A stretch of 64,000 nucleotides of DNA from Candidatus Accumulibacter aalborgensis (GTDB taxonomy: Bacteria; Pseudomonadota; Gammaproteobacteria; Burkholderiales; Rhodocyclaceae), in assembly GCF_900089955.1 (NCBI RefSeq), contig NZ_FLQX01000133.1:1-64000 (forward strand), given 5' to 3'. A program made the position numbers and the translations under genes. Below the pieces are notes generated by a model. The model had not been told where the DNA came from. It was given only the letters and a program-made list of their open reading frames with translations, and did no database searches. Positions 55,836 through 64,000 of this stretch are shown here, piece after piece; the stretch's first letter is position 1; every line of letters begins with the position of its first letter.

Positions 55836-57548
55836 TTACATCCGGTCGGTAAGATCGACGACGCGGCCGACTTCCTCGAGCGCGGTGGATCCGTCGAGAA
55901 CGCGTCGCAGGCCATCGTCAGCCAGGGTGGCGAAGCCTTGTCGTTCGGCGAGTTGGCGCATCTCGCGCACTGTGCTGCGACGAGCGATCAGTTCGTCCAT
56001 GTCGACGTTGAGCCGCAGGAGCTCCATGATCGCCAGGCGCCCGCGATAGCCCTGGAACTCACAGCGCTCACAGCCTTCCGGGCGATAGATCACCGGTCGC
56101 GTTCCGTCTGCCAGCTTGCCCAGCAAGCGAATCTCGTGGGCCTCGACCTGATAGGGAATCTTGCAATGGATGCACAGTCGCCGTACCAGCCGCTGCGCGA
56201 TGATGCCGATGATGTTGCCGGCCATGATGTCGGGTAGCACACCAATGTCGAGCAGGCGCGGAATGGCGCCAATCGCGGAATTCGTATGCAGGGTCGAATA
56301 GACCTGGTGACCGGTCATTGCCGCCCGCAGCGCCATCTCGGCGGTCTCAGCGTCACGAACTTCGCCAACCAGGATGATGTCCGGATCCTGACGCATCATC
56401 GAGCGAATCCCGTTGGCGAAATCGAGTTTGACCGATTCGGCAGCGGAGGTTTGTCTCACCAGGGTCATCGGGTACTCGACCGGGTCTTCGAGGGTCATGA
56501 TGTTGACCCCCTCGGAATTGATGTGGTTGAGGACCGAGTAGAGCGTCGTCGTCTTGCCGCTGCCCGTGGGGCCGGTGACGAATATGATTCCTTCGGGACG
56601 GGCGATCATCAGTTTGAGCTGGTCTAGCTGTTGTGCGGCAAGACCCAGGCCTTCGAGCGGTACGATTCCCTTCTGCCGGTCGAGAATGCGCAGAACGATG
56701 TTCTCGCCGTGAATCGTCGGTTGTGCCGAGACGCGAAAATCCACCGGCCGGCCACGCATGTTGAGCGAAATACGCCCATCCTGGGGAGCGCGCGTTTCGG
56801 CGATATTCATTCCCGAGAGCACCTTGATACGCACCGCCATCGCTGGCCAGTAAGTCTTGTGCAGGGAACGAATCTGCCGCAGCATGCCGTCGATCCGGTA
56901 GCGGATGCGCAGGAAGCTCGCTTCCGGCTCGAAATGGATGTCGGAAGAATCACGCTTGACGGCATCGGTGAGAATCGAATCGATCAGCCGAACAACCGGC
57001 TGGCTGTACTCGTCAGCCGATGATTGCAGGCCGCGGAAGTCGACTTCACCGGTTTCGATTTCGTGCAGTATGCCGTCGATCGACAGTTCATGGCCGTAGT
57101 ACTGGTCGATGGCGCGATCGATCTCGGTCTCGCCGGCGAGCAGGGTGTCGATCTCGATGTCGCCGTCGGCCAGCGCGCGAATTCTGTCGAGGGCAACGAT
57201 GTCGTTGCTGTCGGCAATGGCCAGCGTCAGACGATGATGGCCCGCATCGTAGTCGAGCGGCAGCAGATGGTGGCGCTTGGCCAGATCGCGGGGGACGAAT
57301 TTCAGCGCCGAGGGGTCAATGATGGCTCGCGACAGATCGACGCTCGGTTTGCCCAGGCTCTCGGAGAGCGCCTCACGCAGCGTCGCCTCGGAGACAAAGC
57401 CGAGCGAGACCAGAAGTTTTCCGATCGGCCTGTTCGATTTCATCTGCTCGAGCAGGGCGATGCGCAATTGATCCTCGCTCAGGATTCCCTTGCCGATCAG
57501 GATCTGCCCCAGTGGCCGGGAATGGGCGTGAGCGCCAGCCTCGTTCAT
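55836..57548 (-). CDS. MshE/GspE-type pilus assembly ATPase
   Basis: This 570-residue hexameric ATPase drives pilin assembly. The C-terminal core has Walker A GPTGSGKTT (residues about 326-333), Walker B ILVGEVRDAETAEMA and a tetracysteine zinc site (CIHC and GCERC). The N-terminal 75 residues contain two tandem MshEN-like repeats (PLGQILIGKGILSEDQLRIA and PIGKLLVSLGFVSEATLREA), the region that binds cyclic di-GMP in MshE. The usual Arg/Lys before Leu-Gly is Pro in both repeats, so binding is uncertain. Confidence 0.9.
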   Translation of the reverse strand: MNEAGAHAHSRPLGQILIGKGILSEDQLRIALLEQMKSNRPIGKLLVSLGFVSEATLREALSESLGKPSVDLSRAIIDPSALKFVPRDLAKRHHLLPLDYDAGHHRLTLAIADSNDIVALDRIRALADGDIEIDTLLAGETEIDRAIDQYYGHELSIDGILHEIETGEVDFRGLQSSADEYSQPVVRLIDSILTDAVKRDSSDIHFEPEASFLRIRYRIDGMLRQIRSLHKTYWPAMAVRIKVLSGMNIAETRAPQDGRISLNMRGRPVDFRVSAQPTIHGENIVLRILDRQKGIVPLEGLGLAAQQLDQLKLMIARPEGIIFVTGPTGSGKTTTLYSVLNHINSEGVNIMTLEDPVEYPMTLVRQTSAAESVKLDFANGIRSMMRQDPDIILVGEVRDAETAEMALRAAMTGHQVYSTLHTNSAIGAIPRLLDIGVLPDIMAGNIIGIIAQRLVRRLCIHCKIPYQVEAHEIRLLGKLADGTRPVIYRPEGCERCEFQGYRGRLAIMELLRLNVDMDELIARRSTVREMRQLAERQGFATLADDGLRRVLDGSTALEEVGRVVDLTDRM

Positions 57549-57572
57549 CGTCGGATGGCTAGTATCTTGGCA

Positions 57573-58790
57573 TCACGGCTGTAGCTCAAGGATGCGTTTG
57601 CCCGCCGCGTCCTTGTCGAAAGCACTGTTCCGCGTTTGCGCGGCGCCCAATGCCATGCGGTAGTATTGTGCCGCCAGCTTGTTCTGGCGCAGGTGGTCGA
57701 GGCTGACCGCGACGTTGAAAATGTAGTCCGCGTTGTCGGGTTCCACGGCATAGGCCTTGAAGTAGACCTGCTGCGCTTCGCTCCAGCGACCCTGGAAGGC
57801 ATACACGTTGCCCAGCGCAAAATGGAGCGCGGGCGAGTCCGGCTGACTGGCGAGCAAGATTTTCAGACGGCTTTCGGCATGTCCCGCGTCGCCCTCGCCG
57901 CGCAGGTTGATCAGCGCTGCCTGGGCAGTGACATCGGTTGGGTCGGCTTCAAGCACTTGCCTGTAGAGGTGCTGCGCCCGATCGAGTTGCCCCTGACGAG
58001 CGGCAATCACGGCCAGACCGAGAAGCGCGTCGACGTTTCGGGTGTCGACGCGCAGCACCTGTTCGTAGCCACGACGCGCTTCGTCCAGCCGGTCCGCCTG
58101 CAAGTCTTCGTAAGCACGGTTGAGAGGCTGCTCCGGTGTCGCTCGGGGATGGCTTGGGCGGAACAATGCCGGCGCTTCTCCGTGCGGGATATTTACCGCT
58201 TCCCTTGCTGGGCGGTCCGCACGCGACGTGGCGGCGGATGCTCCGGGTGCTTGGCGCGGCTGCGCTGGGGTCAATTCCGGGGCCAGCCACCCCGGCGGTG
58301 GCGCCACAGCTACCACCGGGGTGGCTGGCAGGACCGCCTGGGTTAGCCGCGCTGGCGTTGCCGCCGGTCGGCCCATCGAGCTGCCGCCGATGGACTGCAA
58401 CTGCCACCAGAAGTAGCCCCCGATACTCAGCATCGCCACGCCGACCAGGCCAAGGAAGAGCCACAACGACGCGTGTGAACGGGGCGCCTCTTTGGCGGCA
58501 AACACGTTTCTTGCCGCGGCGCGCCCGGCTGCCTGGCGATTTGCGGCGTCAGCGAACGTGGGCTCCTCTCTCCCCTGTGGCCGCGGTATCGCACTGGCTG
58601 CCGCGTCCGTCGGGTCCGCGTCGAGATGCCGCGAGACCTGCGCTAGCTGGCCTGGGTGAGGATTGGGCAATGACTCGAGGGGGTCGAGGGCCATTTCGTC
58701 CGCAGGAGCGGCGGCCTCCACACGGCTCGACGGGTCGGCCAGCCGCTTGGCTTCTTCGGCGCGCCGCAAGGCATCCATCAGCAGGCTCAC
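57573..58790 (-). CDS. MshN-like TPR protein
   Basis: This 405-residue protein has a cytoplasmic N-terminal part, a single membrane helix (about residues 108-130, SLWLFLGLVGVAMLSIGGYF) and C-terminal TPR repeats. It resembles MshN or PilF-type proteins that help secretin or pilus assembly. The start is GTG 58790, overlapping the secretin stop. The Pro/Ala-rich linker is long. Position between secretin and ATPase matches msh gene order. Confidence 0.7.
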   Translation of the reverse strand: MSLLMDALRRAEEAKRLADPSSRVEAAAPADEMALDPLESLPNPHPGQLAQVSRHLDADPTDAAASAIPRPQGREEPTFADAANRQAAGRAAARNVFAAKEAPRSHASLWLFLGLVGVAMLSIGGYFWWQLQSIGGSSMGRPAATPARLTQAVLPATPVVAVAPPPGWLAPELTPAQPRQAPGASAATSRADRPAREAVNIPHGEAPALFRPSHPRATPEQPLNRAYEDLQADRLDEARRGYEQVLRVDTRNVDALLGLAVIAARQGQLDRAQHLYRQVLEADPTDVTAQAALINLRGEGDAGHAESRLKILLASQPDSPALHFALGNVYAFQGRWSEAQQVYFKAYAVEPDNADYIFNVAVSLDHLRQNKLAAQYYRMALGAAQTRNSAFDKDAAGKRILELQP

Positions 58791-60643
58791 TGAAGGGGCT
58801 CCGGATTACGGTCGGGAAGCGAGAACGGCCGGTAGACTTCATCGCTCTTGAAGAAATCTCGGTTGGGCAGGGACTGCCGGAAACTGCTGAAGTCGCCATC
58901 GATGGAAGCGTCCTTGATCACGGTCGGGCGCAGGATCACGACCAGTTCCGACTTGGTCGACGAATTGTTGCGATTGTTGAACACCTCGCCGAAGAAGGGG
59001 ATGTCGCCCAGGCCTGGCAGGCGGCCGGTCCGGTTATCAAGCCGGTCCTCCATCAGCCCACCGAGGACCGCGATATCGCCGCTCTCGATGCGCATCATCG
59101 ACTCGATCTCGCGCATGCGAATCTGCGGCACCAGGTTCTTGATGTTGTTGGCGGCGAGGCTTGGATTGGGGTCCTGTTTCAGCTCGGCGATACTGGAAAT
59201 CGACGGGCGGACGTTCAGGGTTACGGTGCCACTGTCGCTGATCTGCGCGGTCAGGCTCATGAAGAAACCGATGGAAACGGACTGCGGCGTGGTCGTCGTC
59301 GTCACCGTGGCATTGGTGTTGGGACCGCCGGGAACGGTATCCTGCTTGACGTTGAAATAAACAAAGTCTTCCGAAACCTTGAGCGTCGCCGTCTGATTGT
59401 TGAGCACCGCCAGCTTCGGACTGGAAAGCACCTTGACGGTGCCAAAAGCGCGCAGCAGTTCCACGGTGGACAGCAGACTCACCGGGTTGAGGTCACGGTA
59501 CTTGATGACATAGGGTGTGACGGCACTGGGCACGTTGGTTGTCAGGGTCGGTTTCGTGATGCTGTACTCGGTCCCGCTGGTCAGACGACTCCATTCGATG
59601 CCTTGCTGGTAGCCGTCGGAAAGTCCCACTTCAACGATCGTCGCTTCGATCAGCACCTGCCGCCGGGCGCTGCCCATGACCCGGTCAAGGAACTCCTGCA
59701 CTTTTTCGTGCTGCTTGGCGGTGGCCCTGACGGTGATCACCCCTCCTTCCGGGTTGGCGATCACCGCTGCGGCTTCGCGGAAAGTCATCCGCTTGACGAC
59801 CAGTGCACCCGTGTTTTGCAGCGTGGCCGGATTCGGACTGCCGGCCAACGTCGGCGTGACATGACTGCCACGCGCCGCGGCGATGGTCGGCGCCGTCGCT
59901 CCCGTCCCTGTGGTACTCTGCGATCCTACCTGCTCGGTCACGGTCTCGGTCGATCCTTCCGGGAAAACCTTGTCCGTTTCGTGCAGCAGGTCCTTCAGAT
60001 TCTTCTCGAGAGACTCCCAGAAACGGTTCCTGGACTTGTTCTCGATCTGTATGCGGGATGTATTGCCGGTGCCCGCGACGCCACCGCCACCGGTCGCCAG
60101 CGCGCTGGTTGAAATCTGCGTATTGGTCGATATCGTACCCGTGACATCACGAGCGATATTGACGTAGTCCACCTTGTAGTTCTTGAGGTAGGGCGTGTCA
60201 GGCATCACCGCGAGGTTCGGCCCTTCGATCTCGAAGCGCATATCGACCTGCTTGGCAATGCGGCTGAGCAGTTGCGGCAAGGTCTGGTCAATGGCGTTGA
60301 GCGTCACCACCCCGGTGATTCCAGGATGGATGTCCACATTCAGCCTGGCGTCCCGCGCGAGGGCAAAAAGCAGATCGTGCACCTGGACGTTGTTCACGAC
60401 GACGCTATAGGTTTCGGTTCTACCCGTCGCTCTGGGGCGGGGCAGCGATACACTCTGGTGAACGGGCGGCGGAATTGATCCCTGCGCGCGAAGCACGCTG
60501 TCGGCCTGCAGATGTCCCGCACCCGGCCCTCCGGTGAGCGTACCCGGTGTGCAGGCGCCGAGGAGGGCCGGCAGCACAATGGCACTGAGAACGCTGAGAG
60601 CACTGACAGTTCGCAAGGGCACGCTCGACAATGATCCGGTCAA
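58787..60643 (-). CDS. MshL-type secretin lipoprotein
   Basis: This secretin, up to 618 residues, forms the outer-membrane pore of the pilus. The lipobox LLGAC (Cys31) indicates lipid anchoring. The N-terminal short domain VVVNNVQVHDLLFALARDAR and the C-terminal secretin domain (KVLSSPKLAVLNNQTATLKV, GDIAVLGGLMEDR, LPGLGDIPFFGEVFNNRN) are clear. The first start codon in frame is TTG at 60643; GTG at 60622 is also possible and neither has a convincing ribosome-binding site. It is first in the pilus operon. Confidence 0.88.
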   Translation of the reverse strand: MTGSLSSVPLRTVSALSVLSAIVLPALLGACTPGTLTGGPGAGHLQADSVLRAQGSIPPPVHQSVSLPRPRATGRTETYSVVVNNVQVHDLLFALARDARLNVDIHPGITGVVTLNAIDQTLPQLLSRIAKQVDMRFEIEGPNLAVMPDTPYLKNYKVDYVNIARDVTGTISTNTQISTSALATGGGGVAGTGNTSRIQIENKSRNRFWESLEKNLKDLLHETDKVFPEGSTETVTEQVGSQSTTGTGATAPTIAAARGSHVTPTLAGSPNPATLQNTGALVVKRMTFREAAAVIANPEGGVITVRATAKQHEKVQEFLDRVMGSARRQVLIEATIVEVGLSDGYQQGIEWSRLTSGTEYSITKPTLTTNVPSAVTPYVIKYRDLNPVSLLSTVELLRAFGTVKVLSSPKLAVLNNQTATLKVSEDFVYFNVKQDTVPGGPNTNATVTTTTTPQSVSIGFFMSLTAQISDSGTVTLNVRPSISSIAELKQDPNPSLAANNIKNLVPQIRMREIESMMRIESGDIAVLGGLMEDRLDNRTGRLPGLGDIPFFGEVFNNRNNSSTKSELVVILRPTVIKDASIDGDFSSFRQSLPNRDFFKSDEVYRPFSLPDRNPEPLQ

Positions 60644-60814
60644 AGGTGAGGTGATGTTACCACGTAAGTATTTTCGGAAGGCTCAAATGATCCTCCGGCG
60701 CGACTCGCTGGAGCTGGCACTACAGGCCATCACCGCGCTTCGGCCGAGCAGCTTCCTGACTCTGCCCGCCGGTCGTGCGGCGCGGCCGGACGCGGACGCC
60801 CTGCGCGGCCAATG

Positions 60815-60836
60815 AAAAACCCCGCCGAGGCGGGGT
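60815..60836 (-). terminator. Rho-independent terminator after the ComEA-like gene
   Basis: On the minus strand CCCCGCC-TC-GGCGGGG forms a 7-base-pair hairpin followed by five T. It lies 36 bases beyond the ComEA-like stop and separates that gene from the pilus operon, whose promoter should lie just downstream of this point. Confidence 0.9.
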
Positions 60837-60871
60837 CTGTCTCTGGGCAAGGACGGTGAAGTGAAATACGA

Positions 60872-61510
60872 CTACTTCTTTGCGGCGCCGGCGTCCGGTT
60901 TCTTTGCATCTTGCTCAGCGTCTTGCTTTGCTTTGCTGCTTGCCTTCTTGTCCGCTGGAGCTGCCGTAGCTGGAACAGGTGCCGATGTGGTCTTGGCTGC
61001 CGGCGCACTTGCCGCGGCGGGGGTGGCAGGCGCCGCCGGCTTGACGGGCTCAGCCTGGGCTGCGGGAACTGCCGCAACTGTCGGAGCGGGTGCCCCTGCA
61101 CGCTTGACCGGCGCCGGGGTGGCTGGCGTTGCTGGTACACTTGCCGCTGCGGGGGTGGCTGCCGGAGCCATCGGCTTGGCGACCGTAGCGGGCGATGCAG
61201 CGGGAGCTACCAGGCCAGGTGGCTGCTTGGCCGCTTCGCCGGCCTTGGCGGCGGTCGGCCCGGTCAACGTCACGTCGCTCTTCATCTTGCCCAGGACTGC
61301 CGGACCAATTCCGGGAACCTTGGTCAAATCGTCGACGGCCTTGAACCCACCGTTCTTGGTCCGATAATCAATGATCGCCTTGGCCTTTGCCGGGCCAATG
61401 CCGGTGAGCATCTGCAGTTCCTTCTCGTTGGCGGTATTGACATTGACCGCCGCAAAGGAATTCAGCGCGATCATCAGCAGACCGGCCAACAGGGCAATGA
61501 GCTTGTGCAT
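60872..61510 (-). CDS. ComEA-like helix-hairpin-helix DNA-binding protein
   Basis: This 212-residue exported protein has a signal peptide (LIALLAGLLMIALNSFAA). The ComEA helix-hairpin-helix domain of about 65 residues follows, with VNTANEKELQMLTGIGPAKA and TKVPGIGPAVLGKM. The rest, about 120 residues, is an Ala/Pro/Lys low-complexity tail, unusual for ComEA, which is normally about 100 residues. The tail may span the cell wall or bind DNA through its Lys residues. ATG 61510 is chosen because a longer extension has no signal. It sits beside the pilus operon, which fits a role in DNA uptake with DprA. Confidence 0.8.
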   Translation of the reverse strand: MHKLIALLAGLLMIALNSFAAVNVNTANEKELQMLTGIGPAKAKAIIDYRTKNGGFKAVDDLTKVPGIGPAVLGKMKSDVTLTGPTAAKAGEAAKQPPGLVAPAASPATVAKPMAPAATPAAASVPATPATPAPVKRAGAPAPTVAAVPAAQAEPVKPAAPATPAAASAPAAKTTSAPVPATAAPADKKASSKAKQDAEQDAKKPDAGAAKK

Positions 61511-61677
61511 TAGGTTCCTCCTCGGTAGATGGGATTGGCAAACCACCAGGCATCGCTCTGCATGGCGCCCGGCAAGCTTCTTCTAACGCGCACCGGCCGC
61601 TTTTCGTTGACCCCAGTGCACAGATGCTTGCGCGTCGTGGTACTGCGGGTTAGTTCCTTGATCGATTCCGGCAGGGC

Positions 61678-62457
61678 TCATCTTCGCAGTGCCTTGCGGT
61701 AACCCAGGGCCACCGATATCGCGTTGGCCACCGCCTTGATCGGCGCCACCCAGGCCGGGTTGTGGCGATCGGAGGGTGCCGAGACGGAGACCCCGGCGAC
61801 CAATTGGCCCTCGTCGTCGCGGATAGGCGCCGCAATGCAGCGCAGGCCGATCTCGGCCTCCTCATTATCATCGGCAAATTCGTGCCGGCGAATTTTGTCG
61901 AGCTCCTTTTCCAGAGCGTCGAGATGGGTCAGCGAGTGCGGCGTCTTGCCCGGCAGGCCGGTACGTCGGGCATAAGCGCGCACCTCGGCGGCCCCGTCAG
62001 CGGCCAGGAACAGCTTGCCGACGGAGGTCAGATGCAGTGGTGCCCGGCCACCGACCAGGTAGACCACACGCACCAGCGAGCGGCCACTCGAAGTGCGCTC
62101 GATGTAAATGATCTCGTCATCGCGGCGAATGCCGAGATTGACGGCCTCGCCGACCGCTTCGTGCAACTGCTGCATGTACGGCCTAGCCACCTGGCGAATG
62201 CTGATCCGCGACTTGACGATATTGCCCAATTCGAGCAGGCGGATGCCTAGCGCGTATGTTCCAGCTTCGTGCCGCTCGACGATCGCGGCGTTGCTCATCG
62301 CCGCGAGGATGCGGTGCGCGGTTGACGGGTGCAGTCCGCTGCTCTTGGCGAGAATCTTGAGACTCACGGGTTCCGGCATGGTGGCCAGTACTTCGAGCAG
62401 CGACATCATGCGCTCGATGACCTGTATCGAAGCTTTCTCTGCCTGTTGTTCGGCCAT
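61678..62457 (-). CDS. IclR family transcriptional regulator
   Basis: This 259-residue regulator has an N-terminal winged helix (ERMMSLLEVLATMPEPVSLK, SSGLHPSTAHRILAAM) and a C-terminal effector domain of the IclR type (LHEAVGEAVNLGIRRDDEII, VSAPSDRHNPAW). The ligand is unknown. It is divergent from the alpha/beta hydrolase, which it may regulate. ATG 62457 is preceded by a GAAGTCGATG-like site. Confidence 0.9.
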   Translation of the reverse strand: MAEQQAEKASIQVIERMMSLLEVLATMPEPVSLKILAKSSGLHPSTAHRILAAMSNAAIVERHEAGTYALGIRLLELGNIVKSRISIRQVARPYMQQLHEAVGEAVNLGIRRDDEIIYIERTSSGRSLVRVVYLVGGRAPLHLTSVGKLFLAADGAAEVRAYARRTGLPGKTPHSLTHLDALEKELDKIRRHEFADDNEEAEIGLRCIAAPIRDDEGQLVAGVSVSAPSDRHNPAWVAPIKAVANAISVALGYRKALRR

Positions 62458-62607
62458 CGACTTCCTGTCGCCTCTTTCGTTTTTCCTGCCGGCGAAATAC
62501 CATTGGACGCTCCGCCACTCCGCCGCAGCACCTTGTGCGGCGCTTTATCTTACCATCATCAATGCCGGCTCATCGCGAGGCTATCCGCCGCTACGCAGGA
62601 ACGACGC

Positions 62608-63285
62608 GTGAACCCTGACAGGCGATCTCTGCCGAGCCACACAGCGGCCACCGTCATCCTGGTGCACGGCCTGTGGACGCCGGCCGCTGTGTTTGCCCTG
62701 CAAGACCGTTGGCTGCAGCAACATGGCTACCGTCCACTGCGCTTCGGCTATCCCAGCGTACGCCTGAAGCTGTCGCAGAACGTGCAGGGGCTGCAGCACT
62801 TTGTTGCGACGACGGACGCGACCGAAATCCATCTGGTCGGCCACAGTCTCGGCGGACTCGTCATTCTGGACATGTTGCGGCAAATGCCGGATCCTCGCCT
62901 GCGCCGGGTGGTACTGCTTGGCACACCCTGCCTCGACAGCCACTGCGCGCGACGACTGGCGGGGCTGGCGGGAATGCCCGCGCTTCTTGGCCGCTCTATC
63001 ATGGAGTGGTTGTCTCGCGCGTCCGACGCTACAGTTGGGGCCGGATCTGCCGTAGAAGTGGGTGTACTGGCCGGTACGCGCAGCGTCGGCCTGGGCCGTC
63101 TCGTTCCCGGCTTGCCCCAGCCCAACGACGGCGTGGTAGCGCTGGCGGAAACGCGACTGGCCGGCGCCGCCGACTCCATCGAGCTGCCCATAGCGCACTC
63201 GGAGATGCTCGCCTCGCGGCGCTGTGCCGCGCAGATCGCGTCGTTCTTGCAGACAGGTCGTTTTCAACATGATCGACAAGACTAG
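62608..63285 (+). CDS. Alpha/beta-fold hydrolase
   Basis: This hydrolase of about 225 residues has VILVHGLWTPAAVFALQD (oxyanion region) and the nucleophile elbow HLVGHSLGGLVILDM with Ser80. A C-terminal His (IAHSEML) completes a likely triad. It resembles lipase/esterase-like or PGAP1-like hydrolases; the substrate is unknown. I chose the GTG at 62608 because AGGA lies 7 bases upstream; no ATG is better. It overlaps the start of the downstream metallopeptidase gene by 17 bases. Confidence 0.82.
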   Translation: MNPDRRSLPSHTAATVILVHGLWTPAAVFALQDRWLQQHGYRPLRFGYPSVRLKLSQNVQGLQHFVATTDATEIHLVGHSLGGLVILDMLRQMPDPRLRRVVLLGTPCLDSHCARRLAGLAGMPALLGRSIMEWLSRASDATVGAGSAVEVGVLAGTRSVGLGRLVPGLPQPNDGVVALAETRLAGAADSIELPIAHSEMLASRRCAAQIASFLQTGRFQHDRQD

Positions 63286-64000
63286 AAATTGCTTCTTGCC
63301 GCTCGCGCTGGCCCTCTGGGTCGCCGGCTGCAGCAACTTCGGTTACTACGCGCAGGCGATCAACGGACACCTCGATGTGATGCGCGCAGCCCTGCCAATC
63401 AACGACATCGTTGGCGATCCTGCCAGCGACCCAACACTCAGGAAGAAGCTTGAGGAGGTGCAGTCCGTACGCGAGTTCGCCAGCCGCGCATTGGGCCTGC
63501 CTGACAACAACAGCTATCGTGCCTACGCCGACGTCGGGCGCCCCTACGTGCTGTGGAATGTCTTCGCGGCGCCTGAATTTTCCCTGCAATCAAAGCGTTG
63601 GTGCCTGCTGATGGTGGGCTGCGTGAACTACCGCGGCTACTACGACCGGCAGGCCGCCGAACGCCTGGCAGCGGAGCTGCGCGAGGACGGTTACGACACT
63701 TTTGTCGGCGGTGTGCCCGCCTACTCGACGCTGGGCTACTTCGACGACCCGGTGCTGAACACCTTCCTGCGCCTGGGTACCCAGGAAGTCGCGCGGACCG
63801 TGTTTCATGAACTGGCACACCAGGTCGTTTTTGTGCCGGACGATTCGCCCTTCAACGAGTCCTTCGCCACAACGGTGGAGAACGAAGGACTGCGGCGCTG
63901 GCTGGCGATTCATGCCACTCCAGAGCAACTGAATGCTTTCGAGGCGCAGCAGGTACGCAGAGTGGCCTTTGCCGGGCTGATGCGCGATTACCGCAAGAAA
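63269..64000 (+). CDS. Lipoprotein aminopeptidase-like metalloprotease, partial
   Basis: The frame starts at ATG 63269 and is open to the window end (244 residues seen). The lipobox is VAGC with Cys21, giving a lipoprotein. The zinc motif HELAHQ (His180, Glu181, His184) is followed 13 residues later by NESFATTVENEG, which supplies the third ligand. This pattern matches the putative aminopeptidase family (PF10023). The 3' end is outside the window. It overlaps the hydrolase gene, so both are translated from one mRNA. Confidence 0.85.
   Translation, partial: MIDKTRNCFLPLALALWVAGCSNFGYYAQAINGHLDVMRAALPINDIVGDPASDPTLRKKLEEVQSVREFASRALGLPDNNSYRAYADVGRPYVLWNVFAAPEFSLQSKRWCLLMVGCVNYRGYYDRQAAERLAAELREDGYDTFVGGVPAYSTLGYFDDPVLNTFLRLGTQEVARTVFHELAHQVVFVPDDSPFNESFATTVENEGLRRWLAIHATPEQLNAFEAQQVRRVAFAGLMRDYRKK

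Noticed and set aside
54310-56049. Plus-strand open frame of 579 codons
   Set aside because: It is antisense to the MshI-like, GspF-like and GspE-like genes, which have clear family motifs and coupled starts; the composition is a by-product of GC-rich codons.

Overview
The window is about 64 kb of GC-rich, densely coded chromosome. The gene set points to a betaproteobacterium of the Rhodocyclales type, and a polyphosphate- and PHA-accumulating relative of Candidatus Accumulibacter is plausible. Supporting this are the priA/hemE, trkHA-ntrXY-rsmB and fmt-def-LysM-dprA neighbourhoods, an exopolyphosphatase, two tandem phasins, a PEP-CTERM-like protein and DUF1840. This placement is inferred from gene content and order; no phylogeny was possible. 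No tRNA, rRNA, CRISPR array or intact insertion sequence was seen.

Layout. 1-0.9 kb: a decayed toxin-antitoxin locus (intact Phd/YefM antitoxin, ParE-like toxin broken by an in-frame stop). 0.9-8.2 kb: fructokinase, an unknown membrane-anchored protein, exopolyphosphatase, priA and hemE; the priA-hemE gap holds two DnaA boxes around an AT-rich segment. 8.2-16.6 kb (minus strand): trkH, trkA, ntrX (with a degenerate AAA+ domain), ntrY, a DUF4390 protein and rsmB. 16.6-24.9 kb: CDF metal transporter, S1/P1 nuclease, fmt/def, LysM protein, dprA and topoisomerase III. Two parS-like palindromes lie in the convergent gaps at 18.5 and 24.9 kb, so this region is probably close to the replication origin. 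25-31 kb: oxyR and an rRNA pseudouridine synthase, a DUF1840 protein, thiC behind a TPP riboswitch, a truncated PLP-enzyme fragment and L-serine dehydratase. 31.5-37 kb: hrpA, an EI24/CysZ-type membrane protein and a molybdopterin-binding CinA-like protein. 37-41.3 kb (minus strand): two phasins behind a perfect sigma70 promoter, then lptA, lptC, kdsC and kdsD, with lptB missing from its usual place.

41.4-48.9 kb is the most accessory-looking part: a lone prepilin, an orphan membrane histidine kinase, and a plus-strand cluster of PEP-CTERM-like secreted protein, DUF4331 protein, TPR protein and HupE/UreJ-like membrane protein. The first two cluster genes share a duplicated leader of about 190 bp that includes the start of the coding sequence.

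48.9-60.6 kb is one tightly packed minus-strand operon for an MSHA-like type IV pilus or type II-like system: secretin, TPR protein, ATPase, inner-membrane platform, MshI/J/K-like proteins and two pilin-like proteins. It ends in a membrane-anchored class III nucleotide cyclase. 60.8-64 kb: a ComEA-like helix-hairpin-helix protein, an IclR regulator, an alpha/beta hydrolase and a lipoprotein metallopeptidase cut by the window end.

The two best candidates for undescribed biology are the pilus operon with its built-in cyclase and the DUF4331/TPR/HupE cluster with its duplicated leader. The origin-like hemE-priA gap with its nearby parS sites is the most interesting non-coding structure.
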